Positions 1-9,812 are shown, numbered from the stretch's first letter. The stretch is 64,000 nucleotides of DNA from Semisulcospira habei (GCA_036245525.1 BTPG01000003.1:139657712-139721711), one strand, 5' to 3'. Numbers and translations are program-made. Notes: generated by a model not told the origin, from the sequence alone.

Positions 1-524
1 AACGAAATAATAATTTAGCCCTTATCATCCTGATACACCAATTGCTTGAAATGAATGATTTGACTGATAGCTATTCTGACACCACCCTTGACCTAAAGCA
101 CTTGATCTATCTCCTAATCTGTATTGTAGCCTTCATAGGGCAGCCTTCATAGGGCAATAAGCAAATGTTACAAAATCAGCCTCAGGATGTAATGGGTTAA
201 GGAGACTTCCAAGGGAAAAAGCTGGATCAGGGGAAAGAACAGCGCAATAGCTCCAATGATCATCGGTCATTATGGCACAGTTTTCTCCCCTGATTACTTC
301 AGTGGTAAGTTTTCCTGTTTTTAGTATGTCTTACAATAATGCTGGACGAAAGGGTTAACGTAACTGACAATGTCGGAAGGTCGTACGATGAAAGACCTTT
401 CTGCACTCCTCTATGCTTCACCCGTGTAGTGCCAGCTGACGCAGATCGTGTTTCTGCAAATTTTCGTCATTTCAACAGCATCAAACCCTAGCTGTTCCAG
501 AAACATGGATTCAACGTGGTGTCA
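1..524. other. Unannotated intergenic DNA
   Basis: I see no coding potential, RNA gene or clear repeat array here. Short TTAA-containing motifs (for example near 195 and 355) resemble the ends of the foldback elements described elsewhere, but no second end could be assigned. Confidence 0.4.
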
Positions 525-590
525 GCAAGAGGTATAGATCCTCATGAGCCCCCGCAACTGCGGGGGCTCATGCGGATCTATACCTCTTGC
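525..590. repeat. Hairpin, family B (GCAAGAGG...CCTCTTGC)
   Basis: Two 32-nt arms (525-556 and 559-590) are reverse complements with one mismatch and a 2-nt loop. The arm holds the motif ATAGATCCTCATGAGCCCCC. The same hairpin recurs at 3324-3390, 4137-4202 and 63216-63285. About 20 bp to the right the sequence ends in GGGTTAA at 606-612, so the hairpin may be the core of a larger TTAA-ended foldback element. Confidence 0.8.
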
Positions 591-625
591 ATCTCGGCAC
601 TGAACGGGTTAAGAGTTACGCACGA

Positions 626-690
626 GGGGTCAGTTGCATGAGCGTGGTTAGTCCTGCGCGGCCAGCCACTAAGCAAGGTGCGGCGCAGGC
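626..690. repeat. Half copy of hairpin family C
   Basis: The segment matches in inverted orientation one arm of the imperfect palindrome at 1453-1550, sharing the motif GCCACTAAGCAAGGTGC. The two copies flank the SINE at 934-1232. No gene is visible between them. Confidence 0.5.
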
Positions 691-933
691 ATTGTAAAAA
701 GAAGGGTATACCAGTCTTAGTTTAGGCGAGACAACATTGATAACCCGCTGTATCTGCAAATTTAGCAGTCCGTACCTACCGTGGAGCAGATCGCTTGAGT
801 TACCGATGTTCGAAAACTGCAAACAAGGATATTGTAAATGGACTCCGCCGACTGAATCTGTCTCACACATTGCAAACCCAATTTAGAGAGGGAAGCATAT
901 AAAGTATCACCAGCAAGAGGCGCAGACCTTGTA

Positions 934-1232
934 GAGTCCGAAATAGCTCAGGCGGTTAAGCGGCGTCGGAGCAAGAGAGCGAAGGGTTCGAGTCCCCGTC
1001 CCGGCTGGACTCGCAATCCAGAGAAAAAATACGGGTTTGTTTCATAGCACGTCCGTTGAAAGGTCCTGGTAAATCAAAGTGGCACAGTTGCAGTGCGCTT
1101 GAATTGATCAGTGCTCAGGTCGTACTCCACAGGCAATAGATTGCCCTGTCCCTCATAACCCGCCCGTCAGGGCCGTCCATTATCTTTTCGGTGCCGTGGA
1201 CGTCAAACCCCGAACTTACCAACCAACCAGGC
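934..1232 (+). mobile_element. tRNA-derived SINE, complete copy
   Basis: The head (934-1012) is tRNA-like. An A-box-like TAGCTCAGGCGG is followed by a perfect B box GGTTCGAGTCC, and the ends GAGTCC and GGACTC can pair as an acceptor stem. The T stem pairs poorly, so this is not a functional tRNA gene. The body (1020-1215) matches a 5'-truncated copy at 9633-9812 on the other strand. The 3' end carries a CCAA-type tail (ACCAACCAACCA). Polymerase III promoter, unique body and simple tail are the hallmarks of a SINE. I did not find a clear target-site duplication for this copy. Confidence 0.7.
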
Positions 1233-1234
1233 AC

Positions 1235-1450
1235 AGACCCTCTTGAGCTCCAGCATATTGGGGGCTCATGAGGACCTATGCCTCTTTATGGATGGAAAAA
1301 GAGGTGCAGGATCACACTCAGTGTGTGCTCGCCAGGCCTATTGTTCCCGAACAAGAACGCACACTAGCAGAGAAGAAACTCAAATACGATTATGCGTGCT
1401 AGTCTGCTAAATCGGAGCTTAGAGTTTGAAGCCGTTAGGTCCAGCCCGCG
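1235..1450. other. Intergenic DNA with a decayed family B hairpin
   Basis: The first 60 bp repeat the motif CTCATGAGGACCTATGCCTC facing a partner CTCTTGAGCTCC, a degraded form of the hairpin at 525-590. The rest shows nothing recognisable. Confidence 0.35.
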
Positions 1451-1452
1451 GC

Positions 1453-1550
1453 CAGTTGCATGAGTTACATACGTCCTGGTCAAGCCGCTAAGTTATAGCG
1501 GAGCACCTTGCTTAGTGGCTTGCGCAGGACTAAGCTCAGTCATGCGACTG
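1453..1550. repeat. Imperfect palindrome, hairpin family C
   Basis: The left arm starts CCAGTTGCATGAG and the right arm ends CTCAGTCATGCGACTG, with matching internal blocks (GTCCTG/CAGGAC, CAAGCC/GGCTTG, CTAAG/CTTAG). It is a foldback of about 98 bp with several mismatches. One arm also occurs at 626-690. Confidence 0.5.
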
Positions 1551-2106
1551 AGTCCCAAACTGAAGAACAGCACACATTAATATACAATTTGCTTCGCTTC
1601 GCTTATTACAAGTGACGGTCGGATGTAACAAACGTTAGATATGCCAACACAGTTTCAGAGGTCCTGACACCACTCTTTCTATGTAAATTAATTTGCTTGT
1701 TACAAATTTCGGATCACTGTACTTTATCTTCTCCGATGATTTCTACGTCAAGAAAGGTAAAAGGTGGCCGGAGTAGAGGTTTGAGAGTTTGCTTAGTTGG
1801 CACCCAATACGTCGGCCCGATGGCCTTTTGCGCATTGGGCAGCAGCAGACTTTCAAACATTCTGAGCGGACTTCGCTGGTGAACGGTTTGAGCGAATTGT
1901 TCTTATAATGGCAGGGTGGATTTTTAAGCTCACCACTAGATCCACAGCCACACTGAGCCCCAATAATCAAAAGATCCTGGGGCCCACGTTGGGGAAAAAA
2001 ACAACAAAACAAAAACAACAACAAACTTGTAACACGTAAAAATGACACTCGATGCCCGATCTGACGACCCCGGGTCACTGAAGGGCGTCTGACAAGCTCG
2101 GAGTGC
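1551..2106. other. Intergenic DNA, no gene seen
   Basis: The open frames here lack codon bias and family similarity. A short GGCCTTTTGCGCATTGG motif near 1820-1845 also occurs near 49285, 30765 and 60875, apparently as part of another palindromic repeat. Confidence 0.35.
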
Positions 2107-2346
2107 GTGTTGATATGCGAGTCTGCCCTCCGCGTGAGCGCTACGCACTATACTCACTCTGATATGCGAGTCAGCCCCTCGTGCGCGCACCGTGCACTAC
2201 ACTCTTATTTATGCGAGTCAGGCCATCGCGCGCACTGTGCACCACACTCACTCTTATATGCGAGTCAGCCCCTCGCGCGCGCACTGTGCACTATACCCAC
2301 GCTTATATGCGAGTCAGCACCACGCGCGCGCACGCTGTGCACTATA
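2107..2346. repeat. Minisatellite, five units of 47-49 bp
   Basis: The motif ATGCGAGTC recurs at about 2115, 2164, 2211, 2258 and 2307, with GCGCGCRC and GTGCACTA blocks at fixed distances inside each unit. Because the unit is close to 48 bp, an open frame of 104 codons spans it, but I regard that frame as a by-product of the repeat. Confidence 0.8.
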
Positions 2347-2353
2347 GTCTCTA

Positions 2354-2580
2354 GTCTTCTTCTTCTTCTTCTTGTCGTTCGCAGTGGGCTATACGGTCAG
2401 TCCAGCACCGGCGATGAATGACGTCGTTTTCTCCAGGTCTTCTCGACTGCCGTAGAGTTTGGCCGTCTGCAGTGGAGTTGGCGACGGCCACACTTCTTTT
2501 CTTTTATCGTCCAATGTGGGGCATCTCTGGAGAATATGTTCCGCGATGCTCACTTGGTTTTTGAATGCGTCTGATCCGTG
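2354..2580 (-). pseudogene. 3' end of an I/Nimb-like LINE
   Basis: On the minus strand the frame ending at the stop at 2389-2391 reads AEHILQRCPTLDDKRKEVWP and later SREDLEKTTSFIAGAGLTV. This resembles the C-terminal end of polyproteins of molluscan I-like non-LTR retrotransposons, after the RNase H region. A (GAA)n tail on the element strand lies at 2354-2372. The rest of the element is missing, so this is a 5'-truncated insertion. The clade assignment is from memory of the family. Confidence 0.5.
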
Positions 2581-2589
2581 AATAGCTTG

Positions 2590-3320
2590 TCAAAGTTTCA
2601 GCATCAATGATGCAGGTAGGTCAGTGGTCACTGAGGCCTCACTAGGTATATACTTCAACTTTTAAGTAGGTCATCTCCATAATCTCCCGAGGGTATTGCC
2701 TTAACCGTTGGGTCTGAAACCACCTAAATTTTAAGATATAATAGGACCAATTTGGGTGATCACTTTTTGTTTTTAGTGTTGTTCTGAAATATGTCTTGTT
2801 AAAAAGTGAATTAGGAAAAAAACAAGAGGCTAGCTTCGCTCAAATGGACAATAACAGATTAGGCTGCTGAAATAGACAAGATGTGCTGGTCTGTACGCAG
2901 TGATGTTTGACCGTACGGCCAAGCAGGGAATAGCAAGGTCGATACATATATGTACATAGCGAAAAACACGTGGGCTGACAAAAAGCTACATACTGAAGAA
3001 CAGCGACTAACTGCATTCCACAGCGCTGTCCAGCTACACCATTCTATGGTTCATTTTTTTACTTTTTAAAATTCTAAGATGAGAGTTCCAAGAGCATTGC
3101 TGTTTGCACAGGAAGACATTTTCGGTTTTAAAAAAAAAAAGCAGTGATTTTCACGAGATGTCTACAATACAATCTGCGAATCAAGTGGCCAACATTTTAA
3201 AACTCCATTCGTCAACAATACTAACCACTGCCAGTGACCACGGACTGTGTGTCTAAAGTCTGTATTTCCTGTACGCCAAATAGAGCTCTAGACATTCAAG
3301 GAACATTGATACAAACTAGT
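2590..3320. other. Intergenic DNA, nothing recognised
   Basis: No open frame, RNA gene or repeat array that I can support. Confidence 0.35.
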
Positions 3321-3323
3321 GTC

Positions 3324-3390
3324 AGCAAAAGACATAGATCCTCTTGAGAGCCCGCAATCGCGGGCGCTCTTGAGGATCAATGTCTCTTGC
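3324..3390. repeat. Hairpin, family B
   Basis: The arms begin GCAAAAGACATAGATCCTC and end GTCTCTTGC with a few mismatches. The element appears to end at AAGGGGCTAAC near 3430-3441, resembling the GGGGCTAA ends of other foldback elements. Confidence 0.7.
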
Positions 3391-3669
3391 AGTTGATTCA
3401 TGTTCAGTCAAGCGTAACATTTCTGCAGCGAAGGGGCTAACAAGCAGTGATTAACCGTGAAAGTTGATGGGTTGTGCTTAATGACTCGGAGCCTATCCGC
3501 GGGAAAGCCAATCAAGCACTAACTCTCAGCTCTCACAGTCAAATGACTCTAACCTACCTATTCACAGGGAAAATGTATGGCTGAATAAAAAACTAAAAAT
3601 CCCCCTCCCCTAAAAAAAAAACAACCCAAAATACAAAACAAAAAAACAAACCAAACAAACAACAACATT

Positions 3670-3760
3670 GTCGCTTGCAATCCGACAAACATGCTTGATA
3701 TTTAGTGAAAGGACGTGTACAATCGTTTGAAATCAAGCACGTTTGTCCGATTGCAATTTT
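3670..3760. repeat. Degraded palindrome related to 56539-56588
   Basis: The blocks TTGCAATCCGACAAACATGC and GCACGTTTGTCCGATTGCAA face each other across about 45 bp. The core resembles the perfect 22-nt arms at 56539-56588. Confidence 0.5.
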
Positions 3761-3771
3761 AAGTCTCTAGT

Positions 3772-3802
3772 CACACACACACACACACACACACACACAC
3801 CA

Positions 3803-3835
<33 letters not shown>
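3772..3835. repeat. (AC)n microsatellite
   Basis: AC dinucleotide array interrupted once near 3800. It produces the His/Thr-rich frames seen on both strands, which are not genes. Confidence 0.95.
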
Positions 3836-3836
<1 letters not shown>

Positions 3837-4136
3837 CCGAGAAAGCATTATTGTGTAGACCTACAACAAACAAGTCCTCTATGTCAGCATGCAAGTCCTT
3901 CGATCCGTTCCTCTCCAAATTTACGAGGAACGCCGCAGTTAGAATTTACTGGGCTGCACCTTGTTGGGAAAAATCAAAAGTTACTCCTGAGTGCACTTAG
4001 GCCTACGTACCTAACTGATTTTTTTTATTATTATTATTTTTATTTATTTAACAGGGAACTTGTATGTGTGTCAGCCTGAGATCCCAATTAAAATTGACAC
4101 ATTGACCCTGCCGAGAAAAAAATTAAGACTGGCATG

Positions 4137-4202
4137 GCAAGATACATGGATCCTTATGAGCCCCCGCGACTGCGGGGGCTCATGAAGATCTATGCCTCTT
4201 GC
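4137..4202. repeat. Hairpin, family B
   Basis: The arms GCAAGATACATGGATCC... and ...GATCTATGCCTCTTGC surround a perfect core GAGCCCCCGC/GCGGGGGCTC. Same family as 525-590. Confidence 0.75.
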
Positions 4203-4299
4203 TGAGACCAATTTGTATGCATGTTCCTTGAGCTTTTGTGCTTTTCACCCATGTCCATGCACCACAGCGGGGAATGCGGGCTCGGACCGGCCTATGATA

Positions 4300-4331
4300 G
4301 TTCAAGGGTAGTGCCAGATTAGCTTCGCGCC
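4300..4331. repeat. Truncated arm of hairpin family A
   Basis: One arm only (TTCAAGGGTAGTGCCAGATT and on to AGCTTCGCGCC) abuts the LINE fragment that starts near 4364. The opposite arm is missing. Confidence 0.55.
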
Positions 4332-4363
4332 GGCCACGCGGGGAAAAACGCCGAACTTGTCTC

Positions 4364-4740
4364 TTGAAGGGATCTTCTAAATTTCTTGCTAATGCAGATA
4401 TGGTCTATTTGGTTCTCGGTAGTATGGTCAGGTGAGACCCACGTTGCTTTGTGTATTCTTCTGTTTGGGAAGATGCTGCCTCCAATGACAAGTCTGTTTA
4501 GAGCACAAAAGTCTACGAACCTCTCCCCGTTCTCACTCATCTCCCCTAGTCCCTGTCTCCCCATCACCTCTTCGTATCCGGTGTTGTCCTCCCCTATTTT
4601 GGCATGAAAATCGCCCATGATGATGGTGATGTCTCGCTCCGCACATTTGTCCACAGCACTCTGGAGTCGGTCGTAGAACTCTTGTTTCTCTTCCTCGTCA
4701 CTGTCATTAGTGGGCGCATAACACTGGATGACGTTTTTAA
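4364..4740 (-). pseudogene. RTE-type LINE endonuclease fragment
   Basis: The minus-strand frame carries part of an exonuclease-endonuclease-phosphatase domain: IQCYAPTNDSDEEEKQEFYD, then IIMGDFHAKIGEDNTG (GDF motif with catalytic Asp) and QIDHICISKKFR. It is nearly identical to 22110-22480 in the complete LINE at 18956-23156. Sequence similarity stops on both sides, so this is an internal fragment with no RT. Confidence 0.85.
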
Positions 4741-4920
4741 TTTTGGTGTGTGGAAATAGTCTCCGCCGGACTTGGAGCAGCCATCTTGGCCGAAATGACC
4801 CGGAACTGACGAGTGATGCAATAAAGTTAATTGACGTCAATCTTTGGAGCCACTAGTTACTCCCATCAAACGGTCGGGACTGGAAGAGGCTTGCCGTGTG
4901 GAACAAAACATTCAGCTCTG

Positions 4921-5015
4921 GATTCGTAATCATGATAGCTCAAATAAATATCGGATCGTTTCCTACGTTTAATACATGCATGCTCTTACAAAACAACACA
5001 ACCACAATCGTAACT
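4921..5015 (-). repeat. Remnant of 3' LTR
   Basis: It matches the last 95 bp of the right LTR (9440-9538), including GATTCGTAATCATGAT and CACAACCACAATCGTAAC. The rest of the LTR is deleted. The terminal base is T where the other LTRs end in A. Confidence 0.8.
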
Positions 5016-5030
5016 TGACCCCCCTTTTTA
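5016..5030 (-). promoter_or_regulatory. Polypurine tract
   Basis: The minus strand reads TAAAAAGGGGGGTCA directly before the 3' LTR remnant, which is the expected place for the plus-strand primer of an LTR element. Confidence 0.7.
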
Positions 5031-5170
5031 GAATGAAATTTCACAAAAATTTCTTCCCAAATCTCAAAATACGGTTGTGGCTGTATTAGCCTACACAGAA
5101 CCCTAAACAAATACAATTTCACATCAAAATAAAATCAAATCACCTACTTTATAATAATCGTCTCACAGTT

Positions 5171-5290
5171 CCTTTAAACTGTCCTTAGCGAAGACGCGTC
5201 CTTTTAAACTGTCATGGACACCAAAATGTTTCTTTAAACTGTTCTGGACACATAAATGTTCATTTAAACTGTTCTGCTCAGGTAATCCGC
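5171..5290. repeat. Four 30-bp units in the integrase position
   Basis: TTTAAACTGT recurs at 5173, 5203, 5233 and 5263, an exact 30-bp period. The array sits where the integrase gene should be. Confidence 0.85.
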
Positions 5291-5319
5291 TCCAAAGTTC
5301 TGCGAACCATTGATAGACT

Positions 5320-7142
5320 GTAATTTAACGTCAAAATTCTGCAGGAACATCGCCCATCTCATAATACGAGAATTTGTAAACTTTGCAGAGTTTAAATAGT
5401 TCAAGTTAGTTAGTTAGTTGGGTTTAACGCAGAGCAGGCGACTAAGGCCATCTCACGGCGGTAAATAGTCCAAGGACTGATGGTCCGTTTGGAGAACAAA
5501 TGGCACACCTAGAAGGTACAGTTCGAACCGCCTTACTCACCAGATGATGGCTAGGCATTCCTTCTCGATGGTGGAGTAGTTTCTCTCAGCTCTGGTCAAC
5601 GTTTTGCTGGCGTAGCTCACTGGGTGGAGTTTTCCATTATCTTCTTGCATTAAGACTACACCTACTCCTTCGTTGGAAGCGTCTGTTCTCGGGAAGAAAG
5701 TTTTCAACGGGTCAGGAAGGTGTAGAACAGGCTTCTCGGTAAGGATGTCTCGAACCGCCTGGAATGCTGGCTCTTGGGCCTCCTCCCACTTCACTACGTT
5801 AGCAAATCAGTCAAGGGACATGTGACTGCCGCAAAGTTTGGTATGAACTCCTGGTAGTAGTTCGCCAAGCCCATAAATGAGCGAACTTGCGTCTTGGTCG
5901 TAGGTCGCGGGGCATCCCTGATCTTCTGCAAGTTGTCGTCGTGTAGCCCCTTTAAACCTTCGCTTAATTTGTGTCCGATGAAGTCTATTTTGTCGGCCCC
6001 AAGAATACACTTGCTTGGACGGATGGTGAAATTTGCATCTGACAGCCTTTGGAGCAGCTCTCGGAGGGCTTTGAGGTGATCCCCCAAGTTTTGGTATGAA
6101 TCAAAATGTCATCCCAGTAAAAGACCACATTCTGCATATCTTCTAGGATCTTTTTCAGTCCTCTCTTCAATGTGGCACCACTGTTCACCATACCAAAAGG
6201 CATCTTCAGGAACTCCCAATGACCGTCGGGTGTGACGAACGCTGTCTTGGGGATATCTTTTTCTGCAACCTTGATTTGCCAATACCCTTTGCTTAGGTCA
6301 ATTTTGGAGAAGAATCGGTCTCCACTGACCTTCTGGAACAGTTCTTCCGCTGTGGGCATTGGCTCTGGATCGAAGACTGTTAATTTATTGAGTTTACGGT
6401 AGTCCACACACACCCGGTTGGATCCATCTGGTTTCTTCACGATGACAACTGGGGACGCATATGGTGACTTGGACTCCCTGATGACTTTCAGACTCAGCAT
6501 TTCCTTGATATCATTTTTCAGTTCTTCCCTCCTGTTATAAGGAAGACGATAAGGTTTGCTGCGAACTGGTTCATTTGATGTCAGATTAACCTCGTGCTGG
6601 ACGGTGTCAGGTGTAAACTGATGCTTGAACTCTTGAGTCAGGACGCGCAGTTCTTCTCGTTGAGTCTGGGTCAGATTCTGACCGAACTGGATGTCTTCTA
6701 CATCCTCCTTGTGGCGGAGTTCACTAAGGTCAAACAGGTTCTCGTCGTCTAGTCTTTCGTCATCAGCAAGACGCGCCGATGCCGCCAATTTTGGTCTGTC
6801 TTGACTTCTTGTGGTAACAGCACATGTTTCAGGTCTCCACTCTGGATCTGGATCGTCTGCGTTTCTGGCACCATCCATGTTTCCTATGATGAGGTCGTAG
6901 ACTGGTGTCTTCACGCACAACGCCTTCACCTCTCCTCTCAGGTACGGGGTGTTAACACTGACCTTGGCAGGGGGGATTATCCTCACAGTTCCGTCGGCCA
7001 AGATGAGGCTTGTCCACTCCTGTAGCTTCTGGTCTTCAGCTACTAGGTCCTCTCTCACGATAATGCAACTACAACCGGTGTCTCTCAGCACTCTCACTGG
7101 TGTGTTTCCGACGAATCCTGACACCACCGGCATGTTTGGCAC
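5320..7142 (-). pseudogene. pol: Gypsy protease, reverse transcriptase and RNase H
   Basis: The frame begins at 7142 with an aspartic protease (DTGCS at about 7065-7083). The RT follows: KLNKLTVFDPEPMPT, FFSKIDLSKGYWQIKV, FLKMPFGMVNSGAT and the catalytic FYWDDIL near 6108-6128. After a frameshift near 6085 the connection domain reads FIGHKLSEG and SFMGLANYYQEFIPNF. Another frameshift near 5795 leads to RNase H (FFPRTDASNEGVGVVLMQED, then SYASKTLTRAERNYSTIEKE). The RNase H tail LQTDHQSLDYL continues in a third frame below 5535, is interrupted by the SINE at 5406-5461, and ends with FGADYLSRT near 5280. No integrase follows. Domain order is that of Gypsy/Metaviridae elements. Confidence 0.88.
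5406..5461 (-). mobile_element. Short SINE fragment inserted in the RNase H region
   Basis: A 56-bp insert with a (CTAA)n tail on the minus strand is flanked by TAAATAGTTCAAG (5393-5405) and TAAATAGTCCAAG (5462-5474), a 13-bp target duplication with one mismatch. The RNase H reading resumes on both sides. The end CGTTAAACCC before the tail resembles the end of the SINE at 934-1232. Confidence 0.75.
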
Positions 7143-7195
7143 TTCATTCTCAGGCAGCGCGATGTTTGAGACTGGTGAAAATGTAGCCCCATCTC

Positions 7196-8447
7196 CTACT
7201 GGGATGCGTCCATTTTTTTGTTGTTGAAAGATTTAATCAGCACCGGTGTCACTCGCCTTTCTCCAGATTCAAAGTCATTGGATGACGTCACATCATTGGC
7301 TAGTACAGCGGCGGCTCTGTGTTGAGACGTGGTACTGCTTCTGCCTGCTATCCCGCGATCTTGGTTGGATCTTCTGGTGTTGTCGCCTCGGGGGACATCT
7401 TTAAAAGGACATCGTATTGCCTTGTGTCCCCTCTTTCCACAAAGGAAACATGTCAGGGTCTCCACTAGCATGTATTTCGGGGTGTCTCTGACATTGTGGA
7501 TTTCCTCTGCTGGTGCAGACACACGCTGCGGCTTACTGGGCCCGAACTTCATGTTGTGAGCGTCAAGGTATCTTTGAGCGAAGTTTGCCAGGGCCTTCAG
7601 GGACTGGTCCTTTTTCTCCCTGAGTCGGGCGGCCAGGTCCTTAGAACATGCGTTGAGGACTTGTTCTTTGATGATGAGGTCACACAGGTCCTGGTAATCT
7701 TTGTTTAAACCAGCCAGCTCTATCCATTTCTCCAGATAGCTCCTGATTCTTTCAATGAATAGGCCGGGTGTTTCTCCTTCTTCAGGCTTGCAGTTCCGAA
7801 ATCGTCGCCTGTAAGTCATGAAGTGAAGTCGTACTGTCTCAGCAGGGCGGCTCTCAACTGCGCATAATCTTCGGCTTCTTCTCTTGGCAAGCGGGTGTAA
7901 AATTCAAGCGCTTTGCCAGTTAGAAGTGCGCTCAGTTTGGTAGCCCAAGTCTCTTGTCTCCACTTATTGGCTGCTTGCGAAGCGCTCAAATCGCTCCAGA
8001 TAAGCGTCCATCTCATCTGAATTTTCAACGAAAGGTGGTAGCTTTGGCGCACGGGCTGTTTGCTCTCTGCTGGCAAATGCTGTTGCTTCAGTAGCTCTCT
8101 GGCTCTGTGCCTCTATCTCCATCTGCTTCAGATGAATTTCGTGTTGTCGCTGCCTCTCCACCTCTTCTCGCTGTTTCTCTGCATCTTCTGCTTGGATTTC
8201 GAGTTTCCTGATTTCACGTTCTTTAGCTCTTTTTTCTCTCTCCTCTCTCTCCAGTCTCTCCTTTTTTCTCTCTCTCGTCTCTTTTCTTCTCTCTTCTCTC
8301 TCTCCAGTCTCTCCTTTTCTTCTCCATCTCGTCTCTTTTCTTCTCTCTCTCCTTCTCTCTCTCCTTTACAAACTCGAGGAGTTGAGCTCCTTCGAGTCCA
8401 CATTCCTTTTCAATTTTCAGGAATGTCTCCATCTCCGATGTCGCCAT
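7196..8447 (-). pseudogene. gag: Gypsy gag with zinc knuckle
   Basis: A start at 8447 opens MATSEMETFLKIEKECGLEG, followed by a long charged Arg/Glu/Lys coiled region (about 8210-8370) encoded by a TC-rich tract. After frame changes the conserved Gypsy gag segment KLPPFVENSDEMDAYLERFE appears near 7985-8050, then LTGKALEFYTRLP near 7900, and from 7819 a frame with the retroviral-type knuckle CFLCGKRGHKAIRC (CX2CX4HX4C) near 7409-7452. The protein would coat element RNA. Three frames are needed, so this gag is broken. Protease starts 54 bp downstream in the element direction. Confidence 0.8.
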
Positions 8448-8508
8448 CTCTGGATTTTACTGCTGGCTGTTTTCTCCTGCTACCCTTTCCACTGAGCCAA
8501 CTGAAGAG

Positions 8509-8527
8509 GTCCCGTCGGAGGTGCCAA
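8509..8527 (-). promoter_or_regulatory. Putative primer binding site
   Basis: Two bases after the 5' LTR the minus strand reads TGGCACCTCCGACGGGAC. The TGG start suits pairing with a tRNA CCA end. I cannot name the tRNA. Confidence 0.45.
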
Positions 8528-8529
8528 AA

Positions 8530-9538
8530 TGTTACGTGTTGAGTCGTAGTCGTAGTATGATATCACACCAGACGCACGCACGTAAGGTTCTTTTAAATAA
8601 ACTTCTTTCAGCTGCAACCCGTCACACGTGGCTTAAGGATGTAGACTACACTGGAGTAACAGTTCCAACAATATTTTATTTCAGCGATGCGATCTCCACA
8701 CAATGCATTCCCCAAATGCACTAACACTGATACAATGTCTCCTCTGCGAAATGTCAATACTGGCGACACAATGCGTTTCTCACACAACGTACACCACCGT
8801 TACGCTGCGTCTCTCACAAGTACACCCTATACGGGCCACGTACCTACGATAAACTGTGTGTCCCTACAACTGACAATGCATGACAATGTACGAACGTGCT
8901 TCCCGGCACAAACTTGTATAGTACAGAAACATTCCAGAACTCATAATCCGAGAAATTCACACAACGCAACCAATCAGAACGGAACACGTAACCGAAACTC
9001 ATAAATATTAAATAAGAACTTTCTAGAATAAACTACAATAGTCTACCAAAATTCGACTGCTAATTTCAGCCCCAAATCCCAGTGTGTAATGACGTCACAC
9101 AAGAGTATGGCAGACCGTTCACGACCTTTCATAATACAAACTGACTGGCTGCCAATTTCACGCGTACAGAAAACTATGACCATGAATATTAGAGTGGCTT
9201 TACTACTGTGTTTCAAAACGTTGCCTACAGTTTGACGTCACATGCGAGGTCACTAGACAGAGCGCGATTTCACTCGAACATTCTAATCTATTCTCCGCGA
9301 ATCTACGCATGACAAAAAAAAAAACGACCGCTCTTCTCCGTGCGACTATGTTAGAAACTTCCGGACTAATCTTAGCGTATCATAACAAAGCACATTCCGC
9401 TCTACGCGCGAACGATAAACTGGAATCTTACTAAAAAGTACGTGATTCGTAATCATGATTGCTCATATAAATATGGTATCGTTTCCTACGATTAATACAT
9501 GCATGCTCTTACAAAACAACACAACCACAATCGTAACA
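8530..9538 (-). repeat. 5' LTR of the Gypsy element (1009 bp)
   Basis: It begins TGTTACG and ends CGTAACA on either strand, giving TG...CA ends with a 7-bp inverted terminus. It aligns along its whole length to the solo LTR at 20622-21548. The base run directly outside is CTTAT; the partner on the left side is deleted. Open frames inside are spurious. Confidence 0.9.
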
Positions 9539-9632
9539 CTTATAGTGACGTCATTTTGCTGCTCGTGCTATTCTTCTTTTTCAGAATTCCTGTCACTACT
9601 CCAGCCCACAGAGCGTAATGGCGGGAAGCGCT

Positions 9633-9812
9633 TTTGTTTTGGTTTTAGTTCGGGGTTTAACGTCCACGGCACCGAAGTGATAATGGACGACCTTGACGGG
9701 CGGGTTATGAGGTACAGGGAAATCTATTGCCTATGGAGTATCTTTCAACGGACATGCTATGGAACAGGACCGTTTTTGTTTTTATTGTTTGTTTGTTTTT
9801 TGCTCTGGATTT
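9633..9812 (-). mobile_element. 5'-truncated copy of the tRNA-SINE
   Basis: On the minus strand it matches the body of the SINE at 934-1232 (CTCATAACCCGCCCGTCA, CGGTGCCGTGGACGT, AAACCCCGAACT) but lacks the tRNA head. It is flanked by CGGGAAGCGCT at 9622-9632 and 9813-9823, an 11-bp target-site duplication, and interrupts the dispersed repeat that is intact near 39880. Confidence 0.8.

Larger units (their letters stand above)
4921..9538 (-). mobile_element. Decayed Gypsy-type LTR retrotransposon lacking an integrase region
   Basis: Order on the minus strand: 5' LTR (8530-9538), primer binding site, gag, protease, reverse transcriptase, RNase H, polypurine tract, remnant of the 3' LTR (4921-5015). 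Between RNase H and the polypurine tract only about 300 bp remain. They contain a 30-bp tandem repeat and no integrase frame, so this copy could not have integrated with its own enzymes. Several frameshifts and a small SINE insertion show that it is inactive. The same LTR occurs as a solo copy at 20622-21548. Confidence 0.85.

Noticed and set aside
934..1012. Functional tRNA gene
   Set aside because: A and B boxes are present, but the T stem pairs poorly, extra bases separate it from the acceptor stem and a SINE body follows.
3743..4000. His/Thr-repeat protein
   Set aside because: It is the translation of an AC microsatellite.
8128..8542. Ser/Leu-rich or Arg/Glu-rich protein genes on either strand
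   Set aside because: These are shadows of the charged coiled part of gag, which is TC-rich DNA.
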